Assembly (NCBI GenBank): GCA_964640065.1
Contig: CAZXIE010000010.1
Location: 1 to 51,847, forward strand
DNA length: 51,847 nt
Direction of reading: 5' to 3'
DNA from: JAJRXG01 sp964640065
Lineage (GTDB): Bacteria; Bacteroidota; Bacteroidia; Chitinophagales; Saprospiraceae
Shown: positions 24,647 through 33,023 of the stretch, in pieces
Layout: each line of letters begins with the position of its first letter
How positions within the stretch are numbered: position 1 is the first letter of the stretch
Program-made: the position numbers and the translations under genes
The notes under the pieces: generated by a model
What the model saw: the letters and a program-made list of their open reading frames with translations, nothing else
Told to the model about the DNA's origin: nothing
Database searches by the model: none

Positions 24647-25255
24647 ATGGCACGATATACTGGACCGAGAACTAAAAAAGCAAGAGCATTAGGTGAGCCT
24701 ATATTTGGGCCTGATCGCGCTTATGAAAAAAGAAAATATCCTCCTGGTCATCATGGAGGTGGGAGAAGACGAAAGCAGAAGTCTGGCTATGCTATCCAGT
24801 TGATGGAGAAGCAAAAAGCTAAGTATACCTATGGTGTACTTGAGCGTCAGTTCCGTAATCTCTTCGAAAAAGCTAACAGCAAGTCTGGAGTAACTGGTGA
24901 GATCTTACTACAGTTATTAGAAGCAAGACTTGATAATACGGTCTTCCGTATGGGCCTAGCTCCTACGAGAAGAGCAGCTAGACAGTTAGTATCACACAAG
25001 CATATCCTTGTTAATGGCGTAGTATCTAACGTGCCGTCTATGTCAATGAAGCCAGGTGACGTTGTAGCTGTGAGAGGAAAGAGTCAGAACTTGGAAGTCA
25101 TCCGTAACAGCGTCGGAGCTAGTCAAGTGAGCAAATGGGGATGGCTACAGTGGAATCCAGAAAGAAACGAAGGTACTTTCTTGGAATATCCTGAAAGAGA
25201 AAAAATCCCCGAGAAGATCAATGAGCAGCTTATAGTAGAACTCTACTCTAAGTAA
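24647..25255 (+). CDS. rpsD: 30S ribosomal protein S4
   Basis: A 202-residue S4, a primary 16S rRNA binder and mRNA-entry protein. MARYTGPRTKKARALGEPIF starts it; an S4 RNA-binding domain with LDNTVFRMGLAPTRRAARQL follows at about residue 100. The N-terminal zinc cysteines of some S4 forms are absent. A 61-bp gap separates it from rpoA, without a convincing promoter or terminator. Confidence 0.98.
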   Translation: MARYTGPRTKKARALGEPIFGPDRAYEKRKYPPGHHGGGRRRKQKSGYAIQLMEKQKAKYTYGVLERQFRNLFEKANSKSGVTGEILLQLLEARLDNTVFRMGLAPTRRAARQLVSHKHILVNGVVSNVPSMSMKPGDVVAVRGKSQNLEVIRNSVGASQVSKWGWLQWNPERNEGTFLEYPEREKIPEKINEQLIVELYSK

Positions 25256-25316
25256 TCTTTTTGACAGACAAAGGCCTCTATCCACACTTTTAATAATTAT
25301 AAGACGAGCATCATTT

Positions 25317-26315
25317 ATGAGTATACTTAATTTTCAGAAGCCAAATAAGATATTACTTCAGAAGGCAGATGACTTCCAAGGTTCATTCTTATTTAAGCCG
25401 CTCGAGCCGGGATTTGGACAGACGATAGGTAACTCTCTCCGTAGAGTACTTCTTTCTTCTTTAGAAGGATACGCTATATCTGCGATCAGAATCGCCGGTG
25501 TAGAGCATGAGTTTTCGACTATCAAGGGTGTTGTAGAGGATGTGGTAGATATCATACTTAACATCAAGCAGATCCGTCTTAAGAAGCTCATCAAAGATGA
25601 TGACTCGATGGAAGAAAAGATATATCTAACTGTTAGTGGTCAGGAGCAATTTAAAGCTGGTGACATCGAGAGTTATACGAATATATTTAAGGTGATGAAT
25701 CCGGATCATGTGATCTGTAACATGGAGCCATTCGTAAGCCTTGAGATGGAGTTTGTAGTTACTAAGGGGAGAGGATATGTTCCTGCAGAGGAAAATCTTC
25801 CTAAAGATGCGCCGATAGGTGTGATACCAGTGGATGCGATCTACACTCCGATTAAGAAAGTAGCGTATAAAGTAGAGAATACACGTGTAGGTCAGAAGAC
25901 GGATTATGAGCAGTTAAACATCGATATCAAAACCGATGGGACTATTCATCCCGAAGAAGCTGTAAAAGAAGCTTCTAAGATTTTGATTCAGCACTTGATG
26001 TTGATTACTGATGAGAACATCACTTTCGAAGATCAATCTAAGAGAGAAGAAGATGTTGTCGATGAGCACATCTTACACATGCGTAAGTTGCTCAAGACAT
26101 CTCTAGAAGATCTAGATCTGTCAGTAAGAGCATATAACTGCTTGAAAGCAGCTAAGATCAACTCTCTAGGAGAGATGGTGAAGTTTGATACTCATGAGCT
26201 TCTCAAGTTCAGAAACTTCGGTAAGAAGTCTCTAGTTGAGATCGAGGAGCTCCTTACTACTAAAGGACTTACTTTCGGTATGGACCTTAGTAAATATAAA
26301 TTAGACGAAGACTAG
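25317..26315 (+). CDS. rpoA: DNA-directed RNA polymerase subunit alpha
   Basis: A 332-residue alpha subunit. The N-terminal assembly domain has FLFKPLEPGFGQTIGNSLRR and VLLSSLEGYAISAIRIAGV; the C-terminal domain from about residue 250 has LDLSVRAYNCLKAAKINSLG and LLKFRNFGKKSLVEIEELL, which contact UP elements and activators. Length is normal. It lies 3 bp before rplQ. Confidence 0.98.
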   Translation: MSILNFQKPNKILLQKADDFQGSFLFKPLEPGFGQTIGNSLRRVLLSSLEGYAISAIRIAGVEHEFSTIKGVVEDVVDIILNIKQIRLKKLIKDDDSMEEKIYLTVSGQEQFKAGDIESYTNIFKVMNPDHVICNMEPFVSLEMEFVVTKGRGYVPAEENLPKDAPIGVIPVDAIYTPIKKVAYKVENTRVGQKTDYEQLNIDIKTDGTIHPEEAVKEASKILIQHLMLITDENITFEDQSKREEDVVDEHILHMRKLLKTSLEDLDLSVRAYNCLKAAKINSLGEMVKFDTHELLKFRNFGKKSLVEIEELLTTKGLTFGMDLSKYKLDED

Positions 26316-26318
26316 GTC

Positions 26319-26810
26319 ATGAGACACGGTAAGAAAGTAAATCACTTAGGTCGTAAGAAAGGACACAGAGATGCCCTTCTTAAAAACTTAGCGACAGCGC
26401 TGATCACTCACAAGAGGATCAACACAACAGTAGCTAAGGCTAAAGCCTTAAGAGTTTATGTAGAGCCTTTGATCACAAGATCAAAGACTAATGACACACA
26501 TAATCGAAGAGTTGTCTTTAGCTATCTACAAGATAAGAAGGCAGTAGAAGAGTTATTCTCTTCAGTTGCTGAGAAGATAGGAGATCGCCCAGGAGGATAC
26601 ACGCGGATCATCAAAACTGGATTCAGACAAGGTGATGCAGCGGATATGGCTTTGATAGAGCTTGTTGATTTTAACGAGGTCTACGCGAAAGACGGTGGCG
26701 GAGCACCTAAGAAACGAACAAGAAGAGGGCGCAGAAAATCAGGAGGTGAAGCTGCTGCTATTGCTACCACTGCTGCTGCTGCTACAGCCGTCAAGTCGGA
26801 AGAAGAATAG
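26319..26810 (+). CDS. rplQ: 50S ribosomal protein L17 with Ala-rich tail
   Basis: A 163-residue L17. The conserved body starts MRHGKKVNHLGRKKGHRDAL and runs to about residue 125 (ALIELVDFNE). It continues with a basic stretch (PKKRTRRGRRKS) and an Ala/Thr-rich end (AAAIATTAAAATAV) closing in SEEE. The Ala run is coded by repeated GCT-type triplets, which can change length by slippage. This is the last gene of the super-operon; a strong terminator follows. Confidence 0.96.
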   Translation: MRHGKKVNHLGRKKGHRDALLKNLATALITHKRINTTVAKAKALRVYVEPLITRSKTNDTHNRRVVFSYLQDKKAVEELFSSVAEKIGDRPGGYTRIIKTGFRQGDAADMALIELVDFNEVYAKDGGGAPKKRTRRGRRKSGGEAAAIATTAAAATAVKSEEE

Positions 26811-26837
26811 CAGTCATTATATTAAGAAATATTATAA

Positions 26838-26868
26838 GGCGTTAGTTATCGAACTAGCGCCTTTTTTT
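26838..26868 (+). terminator. Intrinsic terminator after rplQ
   Basis: A 10-bp stem (GGCGTTAGTT pairing with AACTAGCGCC, one G-T pair) with an ATCG loop at 26848-26851 is followed by seven T residues at 26862-26868. It lies 27 bp after the rplQ stop and ends the ribosomal super-operon. Confidence 0.9.
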
Positions 26869-26875
26869 ATCTTTG
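26868..26875 (+). promoter_or_regulatory. -7 element of the carA-eno promoter
   Basis: TATCTTTG fits TAnnTTTG and begins in the last T of the rplQ terminator. The carA ATG at 26896 is only 20 bp further on, so the leader would be very short. The -33 region would fall within the terminator stem and shows no strong TTTG. Confidence 0.5.
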
Positions 26876-26895
26876 CCGCCAGCTAACCTTAGTAC

Positions 26896-28005
26896 ATGTC
26901 GTCATCATCAAACGCTGTCTTAATTCTAGAAGACGGTACCGTTTACAGAGGTAAATCATATGGAAAGCCAGGTATGACAACAGGCGAAATCTGTTTTAAT
27001 ACTGGCATGACTGGATACCAAGAAATCTTTACAGATCCTTCCTACTTCGGTCAAGTTATGATCACTACCAATGCTCACATAGGAAACTATGGTATACATG
27101 ACACGGAGGTAGAATCAGAAGCCATACAGATCGCAGGCCTCGTTTGTAACGAATTCACCTTTGACTACAGTCGCGTGATGGCATCCACCGACATCAAGAC
27201 TTATTTTAACGATAACGACTGCATCGTTATATCAGACATAGACACTCGAGCCCTCGTGAGACATATCAGAGATAAGGGAGCGATGAATGCCCTGATAGCA
27301 GCCGATATGGATAAGTCAGATGAGGAGTTAATGGCCCTGCTCAAAGAAGTGCCAAGTATGGAGGGTTTAGAGCTGGCCTCTAAAGTAAGTACTGAAAAGA
27401 CCTATACACTCGGAGAGGATGATGCTGAACTCAAGATAGCTGTGATGGACTATGGCACCAAGAAGAATATCTTAAGGTGCTTTGTAGAACGAGGCTGTCA
27501 AGTCAAAGTGTTTCCAGCGAAGACTTCATTTGAAGAAGTGCAGAAGTACAACCCTGATGGCTACTTTATATCTAACGGCCCTGGAGATCCATCCACCATG
27601 GACTATGCGATCACTTTCGTAAATAAAGTCCTAGATGAAGAAAAGCCACTTTTCGGTATATGCTTAGGGCACCAGATACTGGCCTTAGCACTAGGGATAC
27701 CGACATATAAAATGCATAACGGACATCGCGGGATTAATCACCCAGTGAAGAATGTAATATCTGGCAAGTGTGAAATCACCTCTCAAAACCATGGATTTGG
27801 TGTAAGGCCAGACGCTGTTGATAGTAAGTTAGATATCATCGAAGTCACACATAAAAACTTAAACGATGAGACTGTAGAAGGCATCAGGCATCGGACGCTA
27901 CCTGCCTTCTCAGTACAATACCATCCAGAATCATCTCCGGGTCCACATGACTCGAGATACCTATTTGATCAATTTGTTGATCTAGTAAAAGAACATAAGA
28001 AATGA
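26896..28005 (+). CDS. carA: Carbamoyl-phosphate synthase small subunit
   Basis: A 369-residue glutaminase subunit that feeds ammonia to CarB for arginine and pyrimidine synthesis. Residues 1 to about 150 form the CarA-specific domain (ALVLEDGTVYRGKSYG-like start, TGEICFNTGMTGYQEI). The class I amidotransferase domain has FGICLGHQILALALG with the nucleophile Cys, and VQYHPESSPGPHDS with the catalytic His and Glu. carB is not in the window. Its stop TGA overlaps the eno ATG (ATGA at 28002-28005), so the two are translationally coupled. Confidence 0.97.
   Translation: MSSSSNAVLILEDGTVYRGKSYGKPGMTTGEICFNTGMTGYQEIFTDPSYFGQVMITTNAHIGNYGIHDTEVESEAIQIAGLVCNEFTFDYSRVMASTDIKTYFNDNDCIVISDIDTRALVRHIRDKGAMNALIAADMDKSDEELMALLKEVPSMEGLELASKVSTEKTYTLGEDDAELKIAVMDYGTKKNILRCFVERGCQVKVFPAKTSFEEVQKYNPDGYFISNGPGDPSTMDYAITFVNKVLDEEKPLFGICLGHQILALALGIPTYKMHNGHRGINHPVKNVISGKCEITSQNHGFGVRPDAVDSKLDIIEVTHKNLNDETVEGIRHRTLPAFSVQYHPESSPGPHDSRYLFDQFVDLVKEHKK
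27610..27625 (-). repeat. Interspersed 16-bp motif, site 5
   Basis: On the minus strand TATTTACGAAAGTGAT, 15 of 16 bases as in the best copies. It lies inside carA, in codons for ITFVNK. Positions 6/13 are A and T. Confidence 0.5.
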
Positions 28006-29285
28006 GTGAAATCATAGATATAATTGGAAGACAAATACTTGACTCAAGGGGAAACCCAACTGTCGAAGTAGAAGTAACTACCGAGTCGGGGCTTATAGGC
28101 AGAGCTGCTGTCCCATCAGGAGCATCCACTGGCAAATATGAAGCCGTAGAACTACGAGATGGTAACAAGTCATACTTCCTAGGTAAGAGTGTGGTCAAGG
28201 CTGTAGAGCATGTTAATCAAAACATCCTCAATGAACTACTCGGCATGAGTGTGTTTGATCAAAGAGGTATCGACGCGATGATGCTCGAGCTGGATGGGAC
28301 GCCTAACAAAGGCAATCTTGGAGCCAATGCCATCTTAGGTGTATCGCTTGCCGTAGCACATGCCGCAGCAGCAGAGGCAGAGTTGCCACTTTATAAGTAT
28401 GTGGGTGGAGTCAACGCGCACACGCTACCAGTACCTATGATGAATATCCTCAATGGTGGATCCCATGCAGATAATAGCATCGACTTTCAGGAGTTTATGA
28501 TCGTGCCAATAGGGGCAGAAAGATTCTCTGAAGGTCTACGTATGGGTGTGGAGATCTTTCACCACCTCAAGTCAGTACTGAAGTCTAAAGGATACTCGAC
28601 CAATGTAGGTGACGAAGGAGGATTCGCGCCTAACATAGGGTCCAATAAAGAAGCAATAGAGATCGTACTTCAGAGTATCGAGACTGCTGGCTACAAACCA
28701 GGTGAGCAGGTGATGATAGCTATGGATGCTGCGGCATCAGAGTTTTATGATAGCGAGAAGAGCAAGTATGTTCTTCACAAATCTTCAGGTGAGGAGATGA
28801 GTACAGATGATATGATATCATACTGGAAAGGATGGGTAGACAACTATCCTATCTTTTCTATCGAAGATGGTCTCGACGAAGATGACTGGGCAGGTTGGAA
28901 AAAGCTCAATGAGACGATCGGTGACCGTGTACAACTAGTGGGAGATGATCTCTTTGTGACTAACACAGAAAGGCTGAAAAGAGGGATAGAAGAAAAGTCA
29001 GCTAATAGCATCCTAATCAAGGTGAATCAGATAGGTTCCTTGACGGAGACTATCGAGGCTGTGAGCATGGCGAAGAGTAACTCCTTTACGAGTGTGATGA
29101 GCCATAGATCTGGAGAGACAGAAGACACAACTATCGCAGATCTAGCTGTAGCACTTAATACTGGACAGATCAAGACAGGGAGTGCATCAAGAAGTGATAG
29201 AATAGCAAAGTATAACCAACTTTTGAGGATAGAAGAACAACTGGGAGATAATGCCATATACCCCGGACGAAACATATTGCGTTAG
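28002..29285 (+). CDS. eno: Enolase
   Basis: A 427-residue glycolytic enzyme that interconverts 2-phosphoglycerate and phosphoenolpyruvate. Seen: RQILDSRGNPTVEVEV and the loop GASTG near the N-terminus, GDEGGFAPN with the catalytic Glu, metal ligands in MAMDAAASEFY-like and SIEDGLDEDDW segments, catalytic Lys in ILIKVNQIGS, and SHRSGETEDT. Length is standard. It overlaps carA by four bases, an unusual pairing of a glycolytic with a pyrimidine/arginine gene. Confidence 0.98.
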   Translation: MSEIIDIIGRQILDSRGNPTVEVEVTTESGLIGRAAVPSGASTGKYEAVELRDGNKSYFLGKSVVKAVEHVNQNILNELLGMSVFDQRGIDAMMLELDGTPNKGNLGANAILGVSLAVAHAAAAEAELPLYKYVGGVNAHTLPVPMMNILNGGSHADNSIDFQEFMIVPIGAERFSEGLRMGVEIFHHLKSVLKSKGYSTNVGDEGGFAPNIGSNKEAIEIVLQSIETAGYKPGEQVMIAMDAAASEFYDSEKSKYVLHKSSGEEMSTDDMISYWKGWVDNYPIFSIEDGLDEDDWAGWKKLNETIGDRVQLVGDDLFVTNTERLKRGIEEKSANSILIKVNQIGSLTETIEAVSMAKSNSFTSVMSHRSGETEDTTIADLAVALNTGQIKTGSASRSDRIAKYNQLLRIEEQLGDNAIYPGRNILR

Positions 29286-29290
29286 ATCTT

Positions 29291-29298
29291 TATATTTG
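29291..29298 (+). promoter_or_regulatory. -7 element before the ftsB-like gene
   Basis: TATATTTG matches the Bacteroidetes -7 consensus, 19 bp ahead of the ATG at 29318. No good -33 element was found at the usual spacing. Confidence 0.45.
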
Positions 29299-29317
29299 CG
29301 CATCGAATTAACCCCTC

Positions 29318-29605
29318 ATGAAAACAAAAAAGACTCCTAAGCGAGGTTCATACTTTAATAGATATACGCTTACTATCGTGGCTTTTATGATATGGATATC
29401 ATGTCTCGACAGTCAGTATAGCTGGATAAAACAGTATAAACTCACGAAGCAGCTTATGGAGATGGACGATGAGAAGGAGAAAGTACTAGAGAATCTAGCA
29501 GAAGCTAAAGTAGAGTACGAGGAACTGACAACCAATAAAGAGAAATATGCTCGAGAAAAGTACTTCTTGAGTAAGCCAGATGAAGAAGTCTTCATCATCA
29601 AATAA
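29318..29605 (+). CDS. FtsB/DivIC-family cell-division protein
   Basis: A 95-residue single-pass membrane protein: basic cytoplasmic start (MKTKKTPKRGSYFNRY), one membrane helix over about residues 17-33 (TIVAFMIWISCLD), then a coiled coil of about 45 residues rich in Glu and Lys, and an aromatic/acidic end. KYAREKYFLSKPDEEVFIIK is the family's diagnostic 'R.ky.l..p.E.vf' motif. In other bacteria FtsB/DivIC joins FtsL and FtsQ/DivIB to activate septal wall synthesis. It lies between eno and sucD, with 21 bp to sucD; in several phyla this small gene also follows eno. Confidence 0.85.
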   Translation: MKTKKTPKRGSYFNRYTLTIVAFMIWISCLDSQYSWIKQYKLTKQLMEMDDEKEKVLENLAEAKVEYEELTTNKEKYAREKYFLSKPDEEVFIIK

Positions 29606-29626
29606 ATAGCAAGAGAATAATACAAC

Positions 29627-30496
29627 ATGAGTGTCTTATTAGGAAAGGATAGTAGAGTCATCGTACAAGGGTTTACCGGTAAGGAAGGAACCTTTCATGC
29701 TGGTCAGATGATCGAGTATGGAACCAATGTCGTAGGAGGTGTAGTCCCAGGAAAAGGAGGACAAAAGCACCTAGACAAGCATGTATTTAATACAGTAGCA
29801 GAAGCAGTAGAGAAAGAAGGTGCTGATACAGCCATCATCTTTGTACCGCCAAGATTTGCAGCAGATGCGATCATGGAGTCTGCAGATGCAGGAGTAGGAG
29901 TGATCGTTGCAATTACTGAAGGTATACCTGTCCAAGATATGGTAAAGGTGAAAGCCTTTCTACAAGATAAAAATGTCCGCTTGATAGGTCCTAACTGCCC
30001 AGGTATCATTACTCCGGGAGAAGCAAAGCTCGGTATCATGCCTGGCTTTATACATAGACCAGGTACGATCGGGATAGTTTCTCGATCAGGTACACTTACC
30101 TATGAAGCAGTAGATCAAGTTACCAAGACTGGTAAGGGCCAATCTACATGTATCGGTATAGGTGGTGACCCTATCGTAGGCACTACAACTAAAGAAGCAG
30201 TCGAGCTACTTATGAATGATCCAGATACAGAAGGTATCATCATGATAGGTGAGATCGGTGGAGGTATGGAAGCTGAAGCTGCCAGATGGGTCAAAGAAAA
30301 TAAGACCAAGCCAGTAGTAGGATTTATCGCTGGACAGACAGCACCTAAGGGAAGAACCATGGGTCATGCTGGAGCGATCATCGGTGGTAAAGATGATACA
30401 GCAGAGGCTAAGATGGAGATACTTGCTGAGTGCGGTATACATGTTGTGAAGTCTCCTGCCCAGATCGGAGTGACCATGATAGAGGCGCTGGGATAG
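29627..30496 (+). CDS. sucD: Succinate-CoA ligase (ADP/GDP-forming) subunit alpha
   Basis: A 289-residue alpha subunit. The CoA-binding fold has VQGFTGKEGTFHAGQMIEYG in its first 35 residues, IGPNCPGIITP is a conserved loop, and GRTMGHAGAIIGG contains the His that is phosphorylated in the reaction succinyl-CoA + ADP/GDP + Pi to succinate + ATP/GTP. Length is normal. The partner sucC is not nearby. A small hairpin overlaps its stop codon. Confidence 0.97.
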   Translation: MSVLLGKDSRVIVQGFTGKEGTFHAGQMIEYGTNVVGGVVPGKGGQKHLDKHVFNTVAEAVEKEGADTAIIFVPPRFAADAIMESADAGVGVIVAITEGIPVQDMVKVKAFLQDKNVRLIGPNCPGIITPGEAKLGIMPGFIHRPGTIGIVSRSGTLTYEAVDQVTKTGKGQSTCIGIGGDPIVGTTTKEAVELLMNDPDTEGIIMIGEIGGGMEAEAARWVKENKTKPVVGFIAGQTAPKGRTMGHAGAIIGGKDDTAEAKMEILAECGIHVVKSPAQIGVTMIEALG

Positions 30497-30511
30497 TGAC
30501 TGAGAGTCACT
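30495..30511 (+). terminator. Hairpin over the sucD stop, weak terminator candidate
   Basis: AGTGACT-GAG-AGTCACT forms a perfect 7-bp stem with a 3-base loop, beginning inside the TAG stop codon. It is followed by CTAATTTCATTT rather than a clean T-run, so termination would be weak. It may serve mRNA 3'-end stability instead. Confidence 0.35.
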
Positions 30512-30518
30512 CTAATTT

Positions 30519-30534
30519 CATTTACGAAAGTGAT
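30519..30534 (+). repeat. Interspersed 16-bp motif, site 6 (CATTTACGAAAGTGAT)
   Basis: Perfect consensus copy in the 46-bp gap between sucD and the HAD gene, ending 8 bp ahead of the GTG start. It could affect access to that start if transcribed as a hairpin. Confidence 0.65.
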
Positions 30535-30542
30535 ATAAGTCT

Positions 30543-31187
30543 GTGAAGAAGTATGAGCTCATCATCTTTGATTGTGATGGGACACTAGTCGATAGTGAGC
30601 CACTGACTAATCGGGTGATCGCAGAGATGATCAGAGGTTATGGCTTGCCGATGACCACTGATCGATGCCTAGATCTTTTCGCTGGTAAGACTATCGGGCA
30701 CATCACAGATTATATCCGAGACCAAGGTCAAAACATCGATAACGATGAGTTTGAGAAGGACTACAGGCGAAGATGCGAGTCGATATTTCGTGAGGAGCTT
30801 CAGCCAGTACCTGGTATCAAGGAACTTGTCGAGTCATTAGAGATAGATTACTGCGTAGCTTCTAATGGCCCTAAGATCAAGATGGATATAACGCTGCCTT
30901 CTGCAGGGTTGTCAGAGCTATTTGAGGGTAGACTTTACTCAGCGTATGACGTGCAGGCGTGGAAACCAAAGCCAGATTTGTTCTTACATGTATGCAAAGA
31001 GCGAGGCTGTGATCCTAGTAAAGCCTTGGTCATAGAAGATACTTGGTCAGGCGCCATGGCCGCGGTCAATGGGGATATAGACGTATGGGTCTATAACGCC
31101 CACTTGGATATAAGAACCTATATAGATGGTGTGCCCAACTTCAGATACATGTCATCGCTCCATAAGGCTTTAGAACAATACCTGTAA
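30543..31187 (+). CDS. HAD-superfamily hydrolase, phosphoglycolate phosphatase/beta-PGM-like
   Basis: A 214-residue cytosolic HAD protein starting at GTG 30543. Motif I is FDCDGTLVDSEPL with both catalytic Asp residues, motif II is the Ser/Asn region CVASNGPK, the motif III Lys is in AWKPKPDLF, and motif IV is VIEDTWSGAMAA. A small helical cap between motifs I and II (residues about 15-80) places it in subfamily I. Such enzymes dephosphorylate small metabolites (phosphoglycolate, sugar phosphates, FMN); the substrate is unknown. It is convergent to pfkA with a 23-bp gap. Confidence 0.85.
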   Translation: MKKYELIIFDCDGTLVDSEPLTNRVIAEMIRGYGLPMTTDRCLDLFAGKTIGHITDYIRDQGQNIDNDEFEKDYRRRCESIFREELQPVPGIKELVESLEIDYCVASNGPKIKMDITLPSAGLSELFEGRLYSAYDVQAWKPKPDLFLHVCKERGCDPSKALVIEDTWSGAMAAVNGDIDVWVYNAHLDIRTYIDGVPNFRYMSSLHKALEQYL

Positions 31188-31210
31188 GACAAAGAAAAAG
31201 GGGGAGTAAG

Positions 31211-32191
31211 TTAGAGAGATAAGATGTTACCCATCTTCACCAGATCTTGATCCATCGACTTCTTCTTGGTGATCGCATCTTCGAAAGAAGTGTAAGATAT
31301 CTCTTGTGCACTCAGACCGATGGCTAGATTTTTCTTCCCTTCTAGTAAAGCTGTGACAGCTTTATATCCGAATCTGCTAGCGAGTAGTCGATCAAAGGCG
31401 CTAGGAGAGCCTCCACGCTGTAGGTGACCGATGATAGTAACCTTAGAAGAGATGCCATGATTATCCTCGATATACTTTGCGATCTGCATGGCATCACCGT
31501 TTTGATTGCCCTCTGCTACGACTACCATGTTGAACAACTTCTTTCTTCTACTCGATAGCTGGAGCTGCTTAACAAACTGATCTAGATCTGTCTCTGTCTC
31601 CGGTAAGAAAATGGATCCGGCTCCTGTACCGATACCAGTATGTAGAGCTATGTAACCGGCATGTCTACCCATCACTTCGATAAAGAAGAGTCGATTATGA
31701 CTATGCGCAGTATCCCTGATTTTATCAATAGCCTCTACGGCTGTATTGATCGCAGTATCAAACCCAATCGTATAATCTGTACCGTAGATATCGTTATCGA
31801 TAGTACCCGGTAGACCGATAAATGGTATGTCATATGTCTCTGTAAATACCTTGGCCCCGGTATAGGTGCCATCTCCACCGACTGCGACACATGCGTCGAT
31901 ATCATGAGCCATAAGATTTTCATATGCCATCTCCCGACCTTCGGGAGTCCTGAAAGATTCGCTTCTTGCCGTCTTTAGTTTTGTTCCTCCCGTATGGATG
32001 ATGTTAGCGACATCACTTTTTTCTAGACGCTGGATTTTACCTTGTACCATGCCTTCATATCCCTCATATATACCATAGACATGTAGATCATGATACCCAC
32101 CTGTCCTTACAACCGCCCTCACCGCAGCATTCATGCCTGGCGCATCTCCGCCTGAAGTGAATACAGCTATTCTTTTGATCGTATTACTCAT
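31211..32191 (-). CDS. pfkA: ATP-dependent 6-phosphofructokinase
   Basis: A 326-residue glycolytic kinase on the minus strand. Seen: FTSGGDAPGMNAAVRA at the ATP site, AVGGDGTYTGA with the Gly that marks ATP rather than PPi use, GLPGTIDNDIYGTDYTIGFD with the catalytic Asp, VMGRHAGYIA, and GHLQRGGSPSAFDR in the allosteric/substrate region. Length is typical for the bacterial type. Its start overlaps the end of the NAGK-like gene by 8 bp, so it is the last gene of a coupled minus-strand operon. Confidence 0.97.
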   Translation of the reverse strand: MSNTIKRIAVFTSGGDAPGMNAAVRAVVRTGGYHDLHVYGIYEGYEGMVQGKIQRLEKSDVANIIHTGGTKLKTARSESFRTPEGREMAYENLMAHDIDACVAVGGDGTYTGAKVFTETYDIPFIGLPGTIDNDIYGTDYTIGFDTAINTAVEAIDKIRDTAHSHNRLFFIEVMGRHAGYIALHTGIGTGAGSIFLPETETDLDQFVKQLQLSSRRKKLFNMVVVAEGNQNGDAMQIAKYIEDNHGISSKVTIIGHLQRGGSPSAFDRLLASRFGYKAVTALLEGKKNLAIGLSAQEISYTSFEDAITKKKSMDQDLVKMGNILSL

Positions 32192-33023
32192 CGCTATGAA
32201 ATCTTATTAGCCCTTTTAACGGGGATTGAGCCAGCAAAGTTACATGTATATCGCTTCTTTTTAAGGACTCGAGCACCTCTTCCTTGTAGTGATAGGCTAT
32301 CGAGCCGCTTATGTAAACAGGACATTGATATGTGTCCGAGAGCGGGCGTAATATCTCCTCGCCAAACTCGCCAAACACTTTGCCGCAGATAACCTGTCTG
32401 AGCTCCTCAGAGCAAGACTTCAGATAAGCTGCGTAGGAAGCTATCAAAGTCCGAGGATTATCACTTTCGTAAATGTAGGGTATCACATCCTCACTCTTGA
32501 CTTGGGTAAGTTGCTCGATGGTGCCGGCATCTTCTTCACTGATCAAGTGTCTAGCATAACGTGCTATAACTTCTTGACCAAGCCGATAACCACTTCCTTC
32601 ATCACCCAGAAGGTATCCACAGCTCTTATAACCATCTACGATGGATGACCCATCGTAGTATCCAGTATTAGAACCTGTGCCTAATATCACCGCTATTCCA
32701 GGAGATCTCTGGCACAGTCCTCGGCCGACGGCCAATAAATCATCCTGGACTTCTATATCCACACCTCCACCTACGGCAGATGCGATGACTGATCGAACTT
32801 TGTTATTCACCTCTTGATTAATGCAGCCTGCTCCATAATATCGTACAAAGTCGATGCTCACGTCTTTATAATGAGCAAGGTTAGCAGTAAGAGCGCTTTC
32901 ATAAGATGGATCAGTAACAGGATTGACGCCCATATCATGGATAGGAGTAGAGACTTTCTGCTCACCAGATAGTAAGACAGTATCAGTCTTGGATGATCCT
33001 GCTTCTATGATGAGAGTGGTCAT
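32184..33023 (-). CDS. BadF/BadG-type ATPase, N-acetylglucosamine kinase-like
   Basis: A 279-residue ASKHA-fold kinase. LIIEAGSSKTDTVLL is the phosphate-1 loop, AVILGTGSNTGYYDG the phosphate-2 loop, and GYLLGDEGSGYRLG the family signature; VYISGSIAYHY corresponds to the adenosine loop. Bacteroidetes relatives are annotated as N-acetylglucosamine kinases or BadF-type ATPases; sugar (amino-sugar) phosphorylation is thus likely, and fits coupling to phosphofructokinase. It overlaps pfkA by 8 bp and the S4-domain gene by 4 bp. Confidence 0.8.
   Translation of the reverse strand: MTTLIIEAGSSKTDTVLLSGEQKVSTPIHDMGVNPVTDPSYESALTANLAHYKDVSIDFVRYYGAGCINQEVNNKVRSVIASAVGGGVDIEVQDDLLAVGRGLCQRSPGIAVILGTGSNTGYYDGSSIVDGYKSCGYLLGDEGSGYRLGQEVIARYARHLISEEDAGTIEQLTQVKSEDVIPYIYESDNPRTLIASYAAYLKSCSEELRQVICGKVFGEFGEEILRPLSDTYQCPVYISGSIAYHYKEEVLESLKRSDIHVTLLAQSPLKGLIRFHSDE
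32460..32475 (-). repeat. Interspersed 16-bp motif, site 7
   Basis: On the minus strand CATTTACGAAAGTGAT, a perfect consensus copy, inside the NAGK-like gene in the codons for IYESD. Confidence 0.6.

Noticed and set aside
25256..25316. Internal promoter before rpoA
   Set aside because: A TTTTTGAC stretch is present, but no TAnnTTTG lies at 17-23 bp from it.
9351..26800. Minus-strand ORFs of 60-150 codons within the ribosomal cluster
   Set aside because: All lie fully opposite clear ribosomal genes and show no family features; they are shadows.
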